Source: Flagellimonas olearia (GTDB taxonomy: Bacteria > Bacteroidota > Bacteroidia > Flavobacteriales > Flavobacteriaceae). From it: a stretch of DNA of 64,000 nucleotides. The stretch covers positions 124,001 to 188,000 of the forward strand of contig NZ_WELG01000001.1 of the NCBI RefSeq assembly GCF_009184425.1, given 5' to 3'. Shown piece by piece: positions 27,004 to 36,239 of the stretch (positions within the stretch are counted from its first letter, which is position 1; the number at the start of each line of letters is the position of its first letter). The position numbers were made by a program, and so were the translations under genes. The notes beneath the pieces were generated by a model. That model was given only the letters and a program-made list of their open reading frames with translations, searched no databases and was not told the DNA's origin.

Positions 27004-30000
27004 ATGCCCAAATCAACGCTTCAATCACTACCGATTGTACTAGTCCTATTTATGTTATGTTCAGCAAGCCTGATCGGACAAACCGTAAATCGACCCCATA
27101 CCTCTATAGGAGACTTGATCAATAGCGAATGGACTCCATTACCCTACGAAGGGGGAGGGCATTCACGTACCCGGGCCACCATGGACGGTTATTTGCCAAC
27201 ATTGGAAGACGGGGCGGTAGCTGTAGAGTTCATCCTTAAAGGAGGCGATGGCGGACGTGCCACTTGGCAAGGTTTGGTGGCGCAGAAAATAGGACAGGGC
27301 GGGGAAGGGGGCACCGTACGGTTTACCTTACCCATTACCAGTGAAAATGCAGGGGACCGGCTCCATTTTTTTATAGGATCTCGTGGAGAATCCGATGCTC
27401 ATGATGTTGCCGCCAGCGGTGGCGGTGGCGGGGCTACGGCAATAACCCCATACAACCAAGCTACAAATCCCATAGCAATTGCTGCCGGTGGTGGTGGTGG
27501 AGCGGCAATCGAAGCCGTGGTTTCCCATGGGTATGGTGGTGGGATCGCCAGGGATGGAAAAGATTCTTGTGGAGAAAATGGGAGGGCAGTTATCCCCCCT
27601 ACTGATTGGGGAACAGGTGGAGGTCCTACATCAGGTTACTATGGGGAGGAAGCAGGACAGAGATTCTTTGTATTTTCAGGTGGAGGAGGAAGACTAAAGG
27701 AAAGGCCAGTAAGTAGTGAATATGACATTTTTAAAGAAGATATTGTAGGGAAATCACCATATAGAGGAGGTGCAGGAGGATATCATCCACCTACGGAATT
27801 ATATAGCGGAGATTGTTCGGGAGGGTTATTTGATCCTACATGTAAAAAAACAGTAATTAGGGATGTCAATCGAGGTGGTGCGGGCTGGGCCGGTGGCGGG
27901 GCCGGTTCGATATTTTATCCACGTAATGAATTTGCAGAATGTTCAAATCAGTTTCTGGGTAAAGGAGCGGCAGGCGGCGGAGGCGGCGGTTATTATGGTG
28001 GCGGTGGTGGCGATTTGGAGCGTGGTGGCGGCGGTGGAGAGTCATTTACTTTCACGGATGCCATTAATGTGGTAAGAACAGAAGGAGGAACGACTAGTAA
28101 TCCTGTTACCGGTTATATCCGATACAGGGTCATTTACGATGAACAGCCTCCTGTGGCGGTTTGCAAGGATATTACAGTGTCTCTTGATCCTGAGAATCCT
28201 TTATTTGCAGATGGTTCTGTCACCATAACTGCGGCTGATATAGATGCAGGGTCCACGGATAATATTTCCATAGCTTCTATGTCCCTATCACAAACCACCT
28301 TTACCTGTGATGATGTTGGTACCGTCCCAGTTACCTTAACGGTTCTTGATGTAAGGGGCAATGAGGCTACCTGTACGGCCAATGTAACCGTAGTGGACAA
28401 TACCCCTCCCTTTATGCTTTCGATGACCAATTTTATTGAAATGGGACATAATACTTCTGTGGAACTAACACCACAAGGCCCTTTCGATATTTCGGATAAT
28501 TGTGGAAGCTATACCGCTGTAGCCAGCACGCGTACCGCAACCTGTGCCGATATTGGGACCAATGTATCGGTTCCCATTGAGGTAACCGACCAATATGGGA
28601 ATACGGCTACCTATAATTACATTTATCAAATCAGCAAGGATACGCCTCCTATCGTGAACACGAAACCCGTTACCATTTATCTGGGTGCCAATGGGGGCGC
28701 AACCCTAACACCTGAAGATATAGACGATAACAGTATAGATGCCAATGGCTGTTACACCACATTTACCAGAACATTGAGCAAAACCAATTTTACCTGTGCC
28801 GATGCGGGAACGCATACGGTTACCTTAACGGTCAATGACGGTTATAATTCGGCTTCGGCCACAGCCACGGTTACTGTGGTAGATCCCTATGATCGCGGTT
28901 CAGGTGTCATTTATGTGGATGAACAGGCCGCGGGGGCAAACAATGGAACCTCGTGGAACGATGCATATACCGATTTACAGGATGCACTTGCCCTCTCTGC
29001 CAATTGTGGTTTAACCGAGATATGGGTGGCACAAGGAACTTACAAACCGGGAGCTTCCGAATATGATTCCTTTGTCATTCCAGAAGGGGTTACCCTTTTG
29101 GGAGGTTTTACCGGAAATGAAACTTCCTCAGATCAACGCGATTGGAATGTGGCTCCGACCATCTTAAGTGGGGATATCAATGGGAATGCAGTGGCAGATA
29201 CCGGGGACAGCCATACCATTGTGACCGTGACAACTCCTAATGTGACCTTGGATGGATTTACCGTTGCGTATTCCTATGCGGACGATCCTTCGGACAATAG
29301 TGAAGTGGGTATTGGCCGAACTGGGGGAGGTCTTTATATAAATCAAAATGCCAACTTTTTACTGAAAAATAACATACTACATGATAATATAGCCTTCAGC
29401 AATGGTAGCAATGGTGTGGGGGGAGCGGTGATTAGTTTTACCGGGGACACCAAATTGATAAATTGCTTGCTCTATAATAATAATGCGACCACTGCCGGAG
29501 GTGCTGTATCCTGTGAATCCGGTGAAGTTGAAATTATAAATTCCACCTTGGACAATAACACTTCGACCATGGGGGGAGGTATCCATTTAAGCGATGGGGC
29601 TTTGTTGGTCGCGAACTCCATACTTTCCAATAATACCGGTGCCAATGGCCATATCAACATGGTTGGTGGCTTTGGACGGATGTATAATTCATTGATCTAT
29701 AATGGAGATGTTTCGAGCGGTGTGACGCAGGTCCGTAATTTGACTTCAGCCCCTGAATTTGAAGATGCAGTCCAATATGATTTTAGGTTAAAAGCTAGTA
29801 GTCCTGGTGTAAATACGGGGAGAAATAATTTTGTGGTATCGTTAGGGGCACCGGAATCTGCAGTCGATTTGGCCGGAAATGAGCGTATTTATGATTATGC
29901 CAATGGCGGTACAGTGGATATGGGCGCCTATGAGTTACAAGACATGGCTCCCGTGGCCATTTGTCAGGATATCACAGCTACTCTCGATTCAAACGGTAGG

Positions 30001-31179
30001 GTAATTATAAGTCCAGCGGAAATCAATAATGGCTCTTATGATCAGGATAGTGAAATAACACTTGCCCTTGATGTTACTGAATTTGATTGTTCAAACTTAG
30101 GAATCAATCAAGTGGTATTGACCGTAACCGCCGATAATGGGGTCAGTTCGCATTGCATCGCCACGGTCACCGTGGTGGATACCATGGCTCCAATGCCCAC
30201 CTCGGCAAGCCTTCCAGACATTGTCGCTGAATGTGGGGTGAGTGAACTGTCACCGCCTTCTGTAATGGATAATTGCAGCGCCACGGTCATTATTTCCCAT
30301 GATGCTATATTGCCTATGACCCAACAGGGAACCAAGGTAGTGACCTGGACCTACGAAGATGAAAATGGCAATACAAGTTTTCAAACCCAAAATGTGATTA
30401 TTGAGGACACCACCCCTCCAGAATTGATTTCAGAAATGGATTTGGACCTTACCGTGTATTGCAATCAAGTACCGGAAATACCCAATCCGATTTTTGAGGA
30501 TAATTGTGATTTGGAAGTTCAGGTTGAGTATGGCCAAAACGAGACTGTTTCAGGTGAAGGATACCAGATAGAACGTTACTGGACAGCCACTGATTCCAAG
30601 GGCAATGAAACACACATTGAACAAAACATCACCGTACAGCCAACACAGATAAGTGTTGATGAAAACATTTCGGTCTGCAATACCCAAACCCGTTTGGATC
30701 TTTATGATAGTATAGAGGGTGAAGCAGGTAATGGAATCTGGGAATCCCAAAGTAATGAGGTTGGTTTAAACGGCTCGGTAATCGATCCATCGGTCATGGG
30801 TATGGGAACTTACATTTTCACGTACACGGAGCAAGCCGGAATGTGTGCCAATCAGGTTGTTGTTGAAATAAGCGTAAAAGATGATTGTGACATGGATGGG
30901 GAGTTACGAATAGAGGTCTCCAAGGTGCTTACCCCAAATGAAGATGGGCATAACGATTATTTTATTGTTGGAGGCTCCGATACCTATGGAGAAAAAATAT
31001 CACTAGTGGTTTTTGATCGTTGGGGCCAGCAGGTCTACAAGTCAGAAGATTATAAAAACGATTGGAATGCAACACAGGGCAATAACCCATTGTCCTCGGG
31101 AACGTATTTTTATGTGATACAGGTTTTACATACCAAAATAGGACCCATCAAGGGCAGTATCTACATTGGAACAAAATAG
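27004..31179 (+). CDS. Giant glycine-rich/HYR/beta-helix protein secreted by the type IX system
   Basis: 1391 residues. After a signal peptide (ends about LIGQ), residues about 40-350 are very Gly-rich, with runs such as GGGGG and patterns like AGGGGGGYYGGGGG. HYR-like Ig-fold repeats follow (about 375-640; PPVAVCKDITV, ATCTANVTVVDNTPP). A parallel beta-helix (about 640-985) starts at YVDEQAAGANNGTSWNDAY and ends in VDMGAYELQ. Three to four further HYR units come next. The C-terminal ~90 residues are the gliding-motility-type domain (LTPNEDGHNDYF, VFDRWGQQVYKS, SGTYFYVI), the type B sorting signal of type IX secretion. It should end up outside the cell as an adhesin or matrix protein. It is paired with the PorP/SprF-like gene 7 nt downstream. 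Confidence 0.88.
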   Translation: MPKSTLQSLPIVLVLFMLCSASLIGQTVNRPHTSIGDLINSEWTPLPYEGGGHSRTRATMDGYLPTLEDGAVAVEFILKGGDGGRATWQGLVAQKIGQGGEGGTVRFTLPITSENAGDRLHFFIGSRGESDAHDVAASGGGGGATAITPYNQATNPIAIAAGGGGGAAIEAVVSHGYGGGIARDGKDSCGENGRAVIPPTDWGTGGGPTSGYYGEEAGQRFFVFSGGGGRLKERPVSSEYDIFKEDIVGKSPYRGGAGGYHPPTELYSGDCSGGLFDPTCKKTVIRDVNRGGAGWAGGGAGSIFYPRNEFAECSNQFLGKGAAGGGGGGYYGGGGGDLERGGGGGESFTFTDAINVVRTEGGTTSNPVTGYIRYRVIYDEQPPVAVCKDITVSLDPENPLFADGSVTITAADIDAGSTDNISIASMSLSQTTFTCDDVGTVPVTLTVLDVRGNEATCTANVTVVDNTPPFMLSMTNFIEMGHNTSVELTPQGPFDISDNCGSYTAVASTRTATCADIGTNVSVPIEVTDQYGNTATYNYIYQISKDTPPIVNTKPVTIYLGANGGATLTPEDIDDNSIDANGCYTTFTRTLSKTNFTCADAGTHTVTLTVNDGYNSASATATVTVVDPYDRGSGVIYVDEQAAGANNGTSWNDAYTDLQDALALSANCGLTEIWVAQGTYKPGASEYDSFVIPEGVTLLGGFTGNETSSDQRDWNVAPTILSGDINGNAVADTGDSHTIVTVTTPNVTLDGFTVAYSYADDPSDNSEVGIGRTGGGLYINQNANFLLKNNILHDNIAFSNGSNGVGGAVISFTGDTKLINCLLYNNNATTAGGAVSCESGEVEIINSTLDNNTSTMGGGIHLSDGALLVANSILSNNTGANGHINMVGGFGRMYNSLIYNGDVSSGVTQVRNLTSAPEFEDAVQYDFRLKASSPGVNTGRNNFVVSLGAPESAVDLAGNERIYDYANGGTVDMGAYELQDMAPVAICQDITATLDSNGRVIISPAEINNGSYDQDSEITLALDVTEFDCSNLGINQVVLTVTADNGVSSHCIATVTVVDTMAPMPTSASLPDIVAECGVSELSPPSVMDNCSATVIISHDAILPMTQQGTKVVTWTYEDENGNTSFQTQNVIIEDTTPPELISEMDLDLTVYCNQVPEIPNPIFEDNCDLEVQVEYGQNETVSGEGYQIERYWTATDSKGNETHIEQNITVQPTQISVDENISVCNTQTRLDLYDSIEGEAGNGIWESQSNEVGLNGSVIDPSVMGMGTYIFTYTEQAGMCANQVVVEISVKDDCDMDGELRIEVSKVLTPNEDGHNDYFIVGGSDTYGEKISLVVFDRWGQQVYKSEDYKNDWNATQGNNPLSSGTYFYVIQVLHTKIGPIKGSIYIGTK

Positions 31180-31186
31180 GATTAGG

Positions 31187-32089
31187 ATGAAGAAGTATGT
31201 CATTTGGATTATGGTAGGTGTTTTGTACCCAGGTATTGCTTTTGCGCAACAGGCCCCACAGTTTACACAGTACCTGTACAATCCAGTCAGTATTAACCCC
31301 GCATTTGCAGGAAGTACACAGAGCTTTTCGGCGATTTTGATGCATCGTTCCCAATGGACTGGTTTTGATGGAGCCCCATCTACCCAAATATTTTCGGTAC
31401 ATACGCCTTTACGGAATGAGAAGGTAGGGTTGGGCCTTTCCCTTGTAAGCGATGGTTTGGGCGAAGAGAAATTTGATTATTTCTATGGAGATTTCTCCTA
31501 TACATTACAGGTAGGTGGGGCTACGCGTCTGGCCTTTGGGATAAAGGCAGGGTTTACCCATTATTCCTTGAACCCTGGACTTTTGAATAACCCCGATGTG
31601 CAAGTGGATCCCTTTTTCAATTCATATTCGGATAGTTGGTCCCCAAATATTGGGGTGGGAAGTTTTCTGTATGGAAAACAGTGGTACATGGCTTTATCGG
31701 TACCGCAACTGTTCAATGTTGATTATATAGCAAATACTGATTCATCCTATAGGATTGCGGAAAGCACCAATTTATATTTCACGGCCGGATATGGTTTGGC
31801 TCTTGCCCCATCCATTGAATTGCAGCCAACAACCATGTTTATAGTGACCAATAGCACCTTGGTTTCCATTGATGTGGGAACCAATGTTACGTTTTATGAC
31901 CGATTCATGTTAGGAGCCAACTATCGTTTTAACAGTTATGATGCAGTAGGTGGTTTGGGAAGTCTTAGGATAGGGGAAAAGCTGAGGTTGGGGTATGCCT
32001 ATGAAATTCCAGTATCAGGGATTCGGCCATATACAGGAGGTACACATGAGTTCTTTTTAAGATATGATTTTATTTCCAACATTTATTGA
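31187..32089 (+). CDS. PorP/SprF-like type IX secretion outer-membrane protein
   Basis: 300-residue beta-barrel protein. The signal peptide ends about AFAQ and leads into the family signature QAPQFTQYLYNPVSINPAF followed by AGS, then FSVHTPL and alternating strands up to FFLRYDFISNIY. PorP/SprF-like proteins often sit directly after a gene with the type B sorting domain and are thought to help that partner reach or attach to the surface. The ATG at 31187 is chosen over an in-frame TTG at 31166 that would overlap the upstream gene. The gap to the giant gene is 7 nt. Confidence 0.9.
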   Translation: MKKYVIWIMVGVLYPGIAFAQQAPQFTQYLYNPVSINPAFAGSTQSFSAILMHRSQWTGFDGAPSTQIFSVHTPLRNEKVGLGLSLVSDGLGEEKFDYFYGDFSYTLQVGGATRLAFGIKAGFTHYSLNPGLLNNPDVQVDPFFNSYSDSWSPNIGVGSFLYGKQWYMALSVPQLFNVDYIANTDSSYRIAESTNLYFTAGYGLALAPSIELQPTTMFIVTNSTLVSIDVGTNVTFYDRFMLGANYRFNSYDAVGGLGSLRIGEKLRLGYAYEIPVSGIRPYTGGTHEFFLRYDFISNIY

Positions 32090-32195
32090 GACCAAGAGCG
32101 ATTCATCATAGATATTGAAAATGTTGGGTATACTGGAATTGTAAAGCGAGATATTCGTATATCTCCCTAAAAAAACACCTAATAATGGTATTTTT

Positions 32196-34241
32196 ATGGC
32201 TGTGAATAAATCTCCCATACCCATACTGATATTGTTTTTTTGTTTGGTTGTTGGAACAGGTCGTTCCCAAACCTTCAAGGATCATGGTGAGATAATCGGT
32301 AATTTGGATTCAATCCCAACATTTGAAGAAAAAGTAGCTTATTTAAACGGTTTGCTTAAGGAGGGGAGGTTAAATAACAATTGGGTGGATAACGATTTTC
32401 TTCAGTATCGGGATTCGTTATTGGTCCAAGAGCAATGGAAAAAAGCCCTGCTGTTCACCAATACCTTGGGCATGTATTACATCTACGAATCCATCAACCA
32501 TAAAAAGGCTTATGGCATATTGAAGGAGTATCAGCCTTATCTCCATTACAATAGCGAAGAAAAGCAGATAGCTTTCTTTTACATCACCTATGCAGAGGCG
32601 GCGACCTTCATGCAGTTTTACAAAGAATCCTTGGAAATATTGGATAAGGGAATTGTTTTTATGGAAAAGCATAAGGATTCCTCGTTATATGAATTTGGTT
32701 ATGCCTATTTAAAGGCTGGGGAGAATAGTGATAAGGTCAACCAAATCTCTAAAAGTGTCACTTATTTTGAAAAGGCCAAAAAGATATTTTCCCATCAAAG
32801 GGATACACTGATGTATTTATGGGCACAGAACGGTTTGGCACAACTTTATGGTAAAAATGGGTTATATGATAGAGCACAGGAGGCCCGCCAGGAGGTTTTT
32901 GAAAAGGGCATTGAGATAAAGGAGTATCAGGTGGTTACTATGGCGCGTTTGGCCGCCTGCAATGAGGCCGATCGCCAAAATAATCTTGCCGAAGAACTTC
33001 ATCAAATCCGAATGGCACTTAAAGAGAAGGGCCATGAATCCGATGTACAGGGGATTGTGGATATTTTGACTCTTTCTTATGCAGTCTCCATTTATGCCAA
33101 AAACGGGATTAAGGATACATCGAACCTTTATAAAAAGGAATTGATGACCAAGATAGGGCCCCATATCAACAATCCTTTCTTGGGGACGTATTATCAGTTG
33201 GCTTTGAGTCAGAATGCGTTGGTCAATAACCAATTGGTTCAAGCGGAAAGGTATGCCCAAAAAGCCCTTGATGGGGTTAAAGGCTCTTTTGAGGCCGAAA
33301 ATATTATGCGCTCAGAGTTTCTGTTGGCAAATATTTATGAACGGATGAACAATTTGGAGGAGTCAATCCAACATTATAAAAAATATACACAGATGAAAGA
33401 TTCCGTCAATAATGTAACCTCTAGGCGAAAATTTGCCTTTATGCAGGCCGAACTTGAAACGGAAAAGAAGGATATGGAAATTGCAAAACAACGGCAGGAC
33501 ATTAAGATATTGGATGCCCAGAACAAGGAAAAGACCTATTGGTTGGTCTTTGGAGGTATACTACTTGTTGGTGGGTCTGGTTTTTTATGGTTGTACAGGA
33601 ACAGGCGGTTTGCCGAAAAGGAGCAAGAACTTACCGAAAAATATTCCCAAGACCTGTTAAGGCAGCAAGAAAGGGAAAGGGAGTATATTGCCCGCGAATT
33701 GCACGATGGTGTTGGGCAGCAACTTACCATATTATCAAAAAAAGCTAGGGATGCCAACCAAACAGAATTGTTGCAACTTTCCCAAGATACCCTTGATGAA
33801 GTAAGACAGGTGGGAAAAGGTCTTCTTCCCCTTGCATTGGTCAGTTTGGGAATTACAGGTGCCATTCAACAGTTGATCTATACCTTTGATGAGAAATATG
33901 ATATTATTTTCACCTTGGAAATGGATTCCATAGAGGGTTGCTTTTCCAAGGAGCAAAATGTAAACCTCTATCGTTTTGTACAAGAGGCAATGACCAATTT
34001 GGTAAAACATTCACAGGCTACCGAGGTGTTGATTGAGATTGTAAGGGAATCCAATAGTGTGAAATTGTTGATTGAGGACAATGGAATAGGTTTCAGCCAT
34101 GAAGAAAAATACAAGGGCCAAGGTCTAGGACTCAAAACAATGGGGCAAAGAATCCGGATGATGGGTGGAAGGGTTCAAATCCGGACCGCCAACAACAGAG
34201 GAACATCCATTAACGCAAATATTCCTATTATCAATGCATAA
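32196..34241 (+). CDS. TPR-containing sensor histidine kinase (HisKA_3/NarX type)
   Basis: 681 residues. A signal/anchor (about 8-24) precedes a periplasmic or helical TPR region (about 60-400; ALFTNTLGMYYIY, NQISKSVTYFEKAKKIF, SIQHYKKYTQMKDS). Then come a coiled segment, one membrane helix (about 447-468; YWLVFGGILLVGGSGFLWLY), and the dimerisation/phosphoacceptor motif ARELHDGVGQQL (H503). The ATPase domain has MTNLVKHSQATE, DNGIGF and GLGLKTMGQRIRMMGG. It should phosphorylate the response regulator encoded next, whose start overlaps its stop by 8 nt. The signal sensed is unknown; the position after the secreted protein pair suggests an envelope or secretion cue. Confidence 0.92.
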   Translation: MAVNKSPIPILILFFCLVVGTGRSQTFKDHGEIIGNLDSIPTFEEKVAYLNGLLKEGRLNNNWVDNDFLQYRDSLLVQEQWKKALLFTNTLGMYYIYESINHKKAYGILKEYQPYLHYNSEEKQIAFFYITYAEAATFMQFYKESLEILDKGIVFMEKHKDSSLYEFGYAYLKAGENSDKVNQISKSVTYFEKAKKIFSHQRDTLMYLWAQNGLAQLYGKNGLYDRAQEARQEVFEKGIEIKEYQVVTMARLAACNEADRQNNLAEELHQIRMALKEKGHESDVQGIVDILTLSYAVSIYAKNGIKDTSNLYKKELMTKIGPHINNPFLGTYYQLALSQNALVNNQLVQAERYAQKALDGVKGSFEAENIMRSEFLLANIYERMNNLEESIQHYKKYTQMKDSVNNVTSRRKFAFMQAELETEKKDMEIAKQRQDIKILDAQNKEKTYWLVFGGILLVGGSGFLWLYRNRRFAEKEQELTEKYSQDLLRQQEREREYIARELHDGVGQQLTILSKKARDANQTELLQLSQDTLDEVRQVGKGLLPLALVSLGITGAIQQLIYTFDEKYDIIFTLEMDSIEGCFSKEQNVNLYRFVQEAMTNLVKHSQATEVLIEIVRESNSVKLLIEDNGIGFSHEEKYKGQGLGLKTMGQRIRMMGGRVQIRTANNRGTSINANIPIINA

Positions 34242-34878
34242 TTCCCATACTTTATTGATCGCCGATGATCATCCGTTGTTATTAAAGGGGCTGGTAGATG
34301 AGCTTGGATCCAAAGGATATAATGTGATTGCCCAGGCAACCAACGGCTTGGAGGCTTTGGAGGCACTGGCGGACCAGCAACCCGATATTGCCATTTTGGA
34401 TATTCAAATGCCCATGCTCTCCGGGATAGAAGTTATCGCAAAGGCAAGGGAAGTAGGTTGTGAAACTCGTTTTATACTACTCACCTCGTACAAGGAGGAG
34501 GGGCTTGTGTATAGGGCCAAACAATTGGGAATCAGTGGCTATTTGATGAAGGAGGAACCTTTTTCGGAAATCCAGAAATGCATTCAAATGGTCAGTGTGG
34601 GAAGTACATATTTTAGCAAAAGCTTTGAACAAGTGGTTGAAACGACAATCAATCCGCAACTCCAAAAACTGAAACTGTTGTCCTCCTCAGAACGTACCAT
34701 TCTTCGAATGATGGCCCAGTCCAAAACTTCCAAGGAAATTGCAGGGGAGTTGTTGATTTCTTTGCGGACTGTCCAGAAACATAGGAGTAATATGATCCAA
34801 AAGTTGGAATTAGGGAGTGATGGAGATCAGTGGACTTCATGGATCTCGAAGTACAAGGATTTGATATTATCCCTATAA
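34234..34878 (+). CDS. NarL/FixJ-type response regulator
   Basis: 214 residues. The receiver domain (about 5-122) has the acidic pair in LLIADDHP, the phosphoacceptor in DIAILDIQMP (D56), and LTSYKEE (signalling Thr/Ser) with a conserved Lys in GYLMKEEP. The C-terminal LuxR-type helix-turn-helix (about 148-205) reads SSERTILRMMAQSKTSKEIA then LLISLRTVQKHRSNM. An upstream frame exists, but the ATG at 34234, overlapping the kinase stop (ATGCATAA), gives the normal length. Sites with NarL-like heptamers lie before the giant secreted-protein gene and right after this gene. Confidence 0.92.
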   Translation: MHNSHTLLIADDHPLLLKGLVDELGSKGYNVIAQATNGLEALEALADQQPDIAILDIQMPMLSGIEVIAKAREVGCETRFILLTSYKEEGLVYRAKQLGISGYLMKEEPFSEIQKCIQMVSVGSTYFSKSFEQVVETTINPQLQKLKLLSSSERTILRMMAQSKTSKEIAGELLISLRTVQKHRSNMIQKLELGSDGDQWTSWISKYKDLILSL

Positions 34879-34899
34879 CCTGTATTTAATCTGTCACAG

Positions 34900-34967
34900 A
34901 TACGTACCCCTACGTAAAAATTGTGGATGGGTACGTATTTTTATTGAGGTCTTGGCGATTTAACTTG
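34900..34967 (+). promoter_or_regulatory. Upstream element E2 with perfect 10-bp inverted repeat and NarL-like heptamers
   Basis: ATACGTACCC (34900-34909) and GGGTACGTAT (34929-34938) form a perfect inverted repeat. Within it lie TACCCCT (34905-34911) and, inverted, ATGGGTA (34927-34933); both fit TACYYMT. The block matches E1 upstream of the giant gene, down to a shared TAACTTG at its 3' end. It lies 22 nt after the response regulator gene and 29 nt before a short ORF. Confidence 0.65.
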
Positions 34968-34995
34968 TAGTTCCGAAAAAACAAAGGTTGAATCA

Positions 34996-35421
34996 ATGCC
35001 CGAATCACAATTTCAAACCGTATGTATTACTTTTTGTTTACTTATCTCAAGTTTGTTTGGGCCAAGCCTACGCATGGCCGGTTTTCACGGGCACATTAAA
35101 ATGCATGACAATATTGGAAGTTCTTTTTTGTCCAAGAAAAAGGAAGGTCTTACATATGCCTTAAAGGATGGCCTAATTGTGAAGCTTGCTCAATTACCAC
35201 TGTTTTTTATTGGTCTTTCCTTTGGTAAGGAAAAAAATCCAAGAAAGGATTCAAACGGCAATGAACGGTTAATAGCATACTCAAATATAAATTATTTAAA
35301 AACTTTTAACCCTATTTCAATTTATGGTCGTCTTACTAATGTTATGAATGCAAACCAACATAATATTATGCTGAGATCATCAGGCATCGTAACTGTTTAC
35401 TCATTGATTGAGTTGTTTTAG
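34996..35421 (+). CDS. Short ORF with leader resembling the giant secreted protein; probably decayed
   Basis: 141 residues, not matched to any family. Its first residues (MPESQFQTVCITFCLLISSL) resemble the start of the giant protein 8 kb upstream (MPKSTLQSLPIVLVLFMLCS). Both follow the same upstream element at about the same distance, and a strong terminator follows this ORF. Beyond the leader the sequence is unrelated and low in recognisable structure. An alternative frame near 35060 reads GQAYAW, which looks like a signal-peptidase site, suggesting a frameshift. The best guess is the remains of a paralogue that kept its promoter and terminator. A small regulated protein is possible. Confidence 0.4.
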   Translation: MPESQFQTVCITFCLLISSLFGPSLRMAGFHGHIKMHDNIGSSFLSKKKEGLTYALKDGLIVKLAQLPLFFIGLSFGKEKNPRKDSNGNERLIAYSNINYLKTFNPISIYGRLTNVMNANQHNIMLRSSGIVTVYSLIELF

Positions 35422-35433
35422 TTAGTTTGGAAT

Positions 35434-35460
35434 AGGGCAGTCTTTGATTGCCCTTTTTTT
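35434..35460 (+). terminator. Rho-independent terminator
   Basis: AGGGCAGTC pairs with GATTGCCCT (9 bp with one G-U) around a TTT loop, followed by seven T residues. It ends the transcript of the short ORF 12 nt upstream. Confidence 0.9.
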
Positions 35461-35695
35461 GTGCCATGAATAGTTCTGGGCACTTGTGTATTGCAATCAT
35501 CCACAAAGAGTTTTGAATTCAATGGATTCATGATTCTTGCGTATTCAAATGGAACGAACAAAACCAAGGGCCGCTACTGGAAAAATTACAATGTAAGGTC
35601 AAAATAACCTCTTAAAACTGAAAGCCAATAAAACATACCGTCTAACACCCAAGGAATACAAAATTCTTTTTGATACCCACCATGTTGCACTTTGC

Positions 35696-36169
35696 TTGTT
35701 TTGCAATCGTTATTTGAACGACCTTGAAATGGCAAAAGATGTTGTACAGGAAATCTTCATCAAAGTTTGGAACCAAAAAACGGTTTTTAAATGCCAGGAT
35801 ACGGTTAGGTCCTATTTGTACACAGCGGTAAAGAATAGATCATTGGATGTGTTGAAGAGCAAGCGGTATAAATCCAAATGTGATTTATCCGAAGAGGCAA
35901 TACAAAGCATGGAGACTGATTCTTTTTTTTCGAGTGAGCTTGTTTTGCAAGAAACCGCACGCTTGGTGGACCATGCAGTAAATACCTTGCCCTTAAGATG
36001 TAAGAAAATCATAAAACTGAGTTTGTTGGGCTATAAAAATGGTGAGATAGCCAACGAATTGGAAATAACCCTGAATACGGTAAAAGCACAGAAAAAAATA
36101 GCCTATCGTAAGCTCCGTTTCCAACTTCGGGAGCACATTGCACTAGTGACCCACATTTTTTTGCCATAA
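35696..36169 (+). CDS. ECF-type RNA polymerase sigma factor of the second glycan locus (start uncertain)
   Basis: Region 2 is visible as NDLEMAKDVVQEIFIKVWNQ and SYLYTAVKNRSLDVLKSKR. Region 4 is visible as LPLRCKKIIKLSLLGYKNGE with ANELEITLNTVKAQKKIAYR. With the FecR gene 70 nt downstream, it forms the usual cell-surface signalling pair that controls a SusCD operon. The in-frame TTG at 35696 is the only standard start. Sigma-like sequence continues upstream in the same frame (YKILFDTHHVALCLFCNRYL) to a stop at 35594, without any ATG, GTG or other TTG. So the true start is either a rare codon or was lost by mutation; a weakened or dead gene cannot be excluded. Confidence 0.75.
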   Translation: MFCNRYLNDLEMAKDVVQEIFIKVWNQKTVFKCQDTVRSYLYTAVKNRSLDVLKSKRYKSKCDLSEEAIQSMETDSFFSSELVLQETARLVDHAVNTLPLRCKKIIKLSLLGYKNGEIANELEITLNTVKAQKKIAYRKLRFQLREHIALVTHIFLP

Positions 36170-36239
36170 AAACGGAAAACTTTTAACCCCATAGGCAACT
36201 TCCATCGTCTTTAAGTAAAAGGACAGCAACAATTATAAT

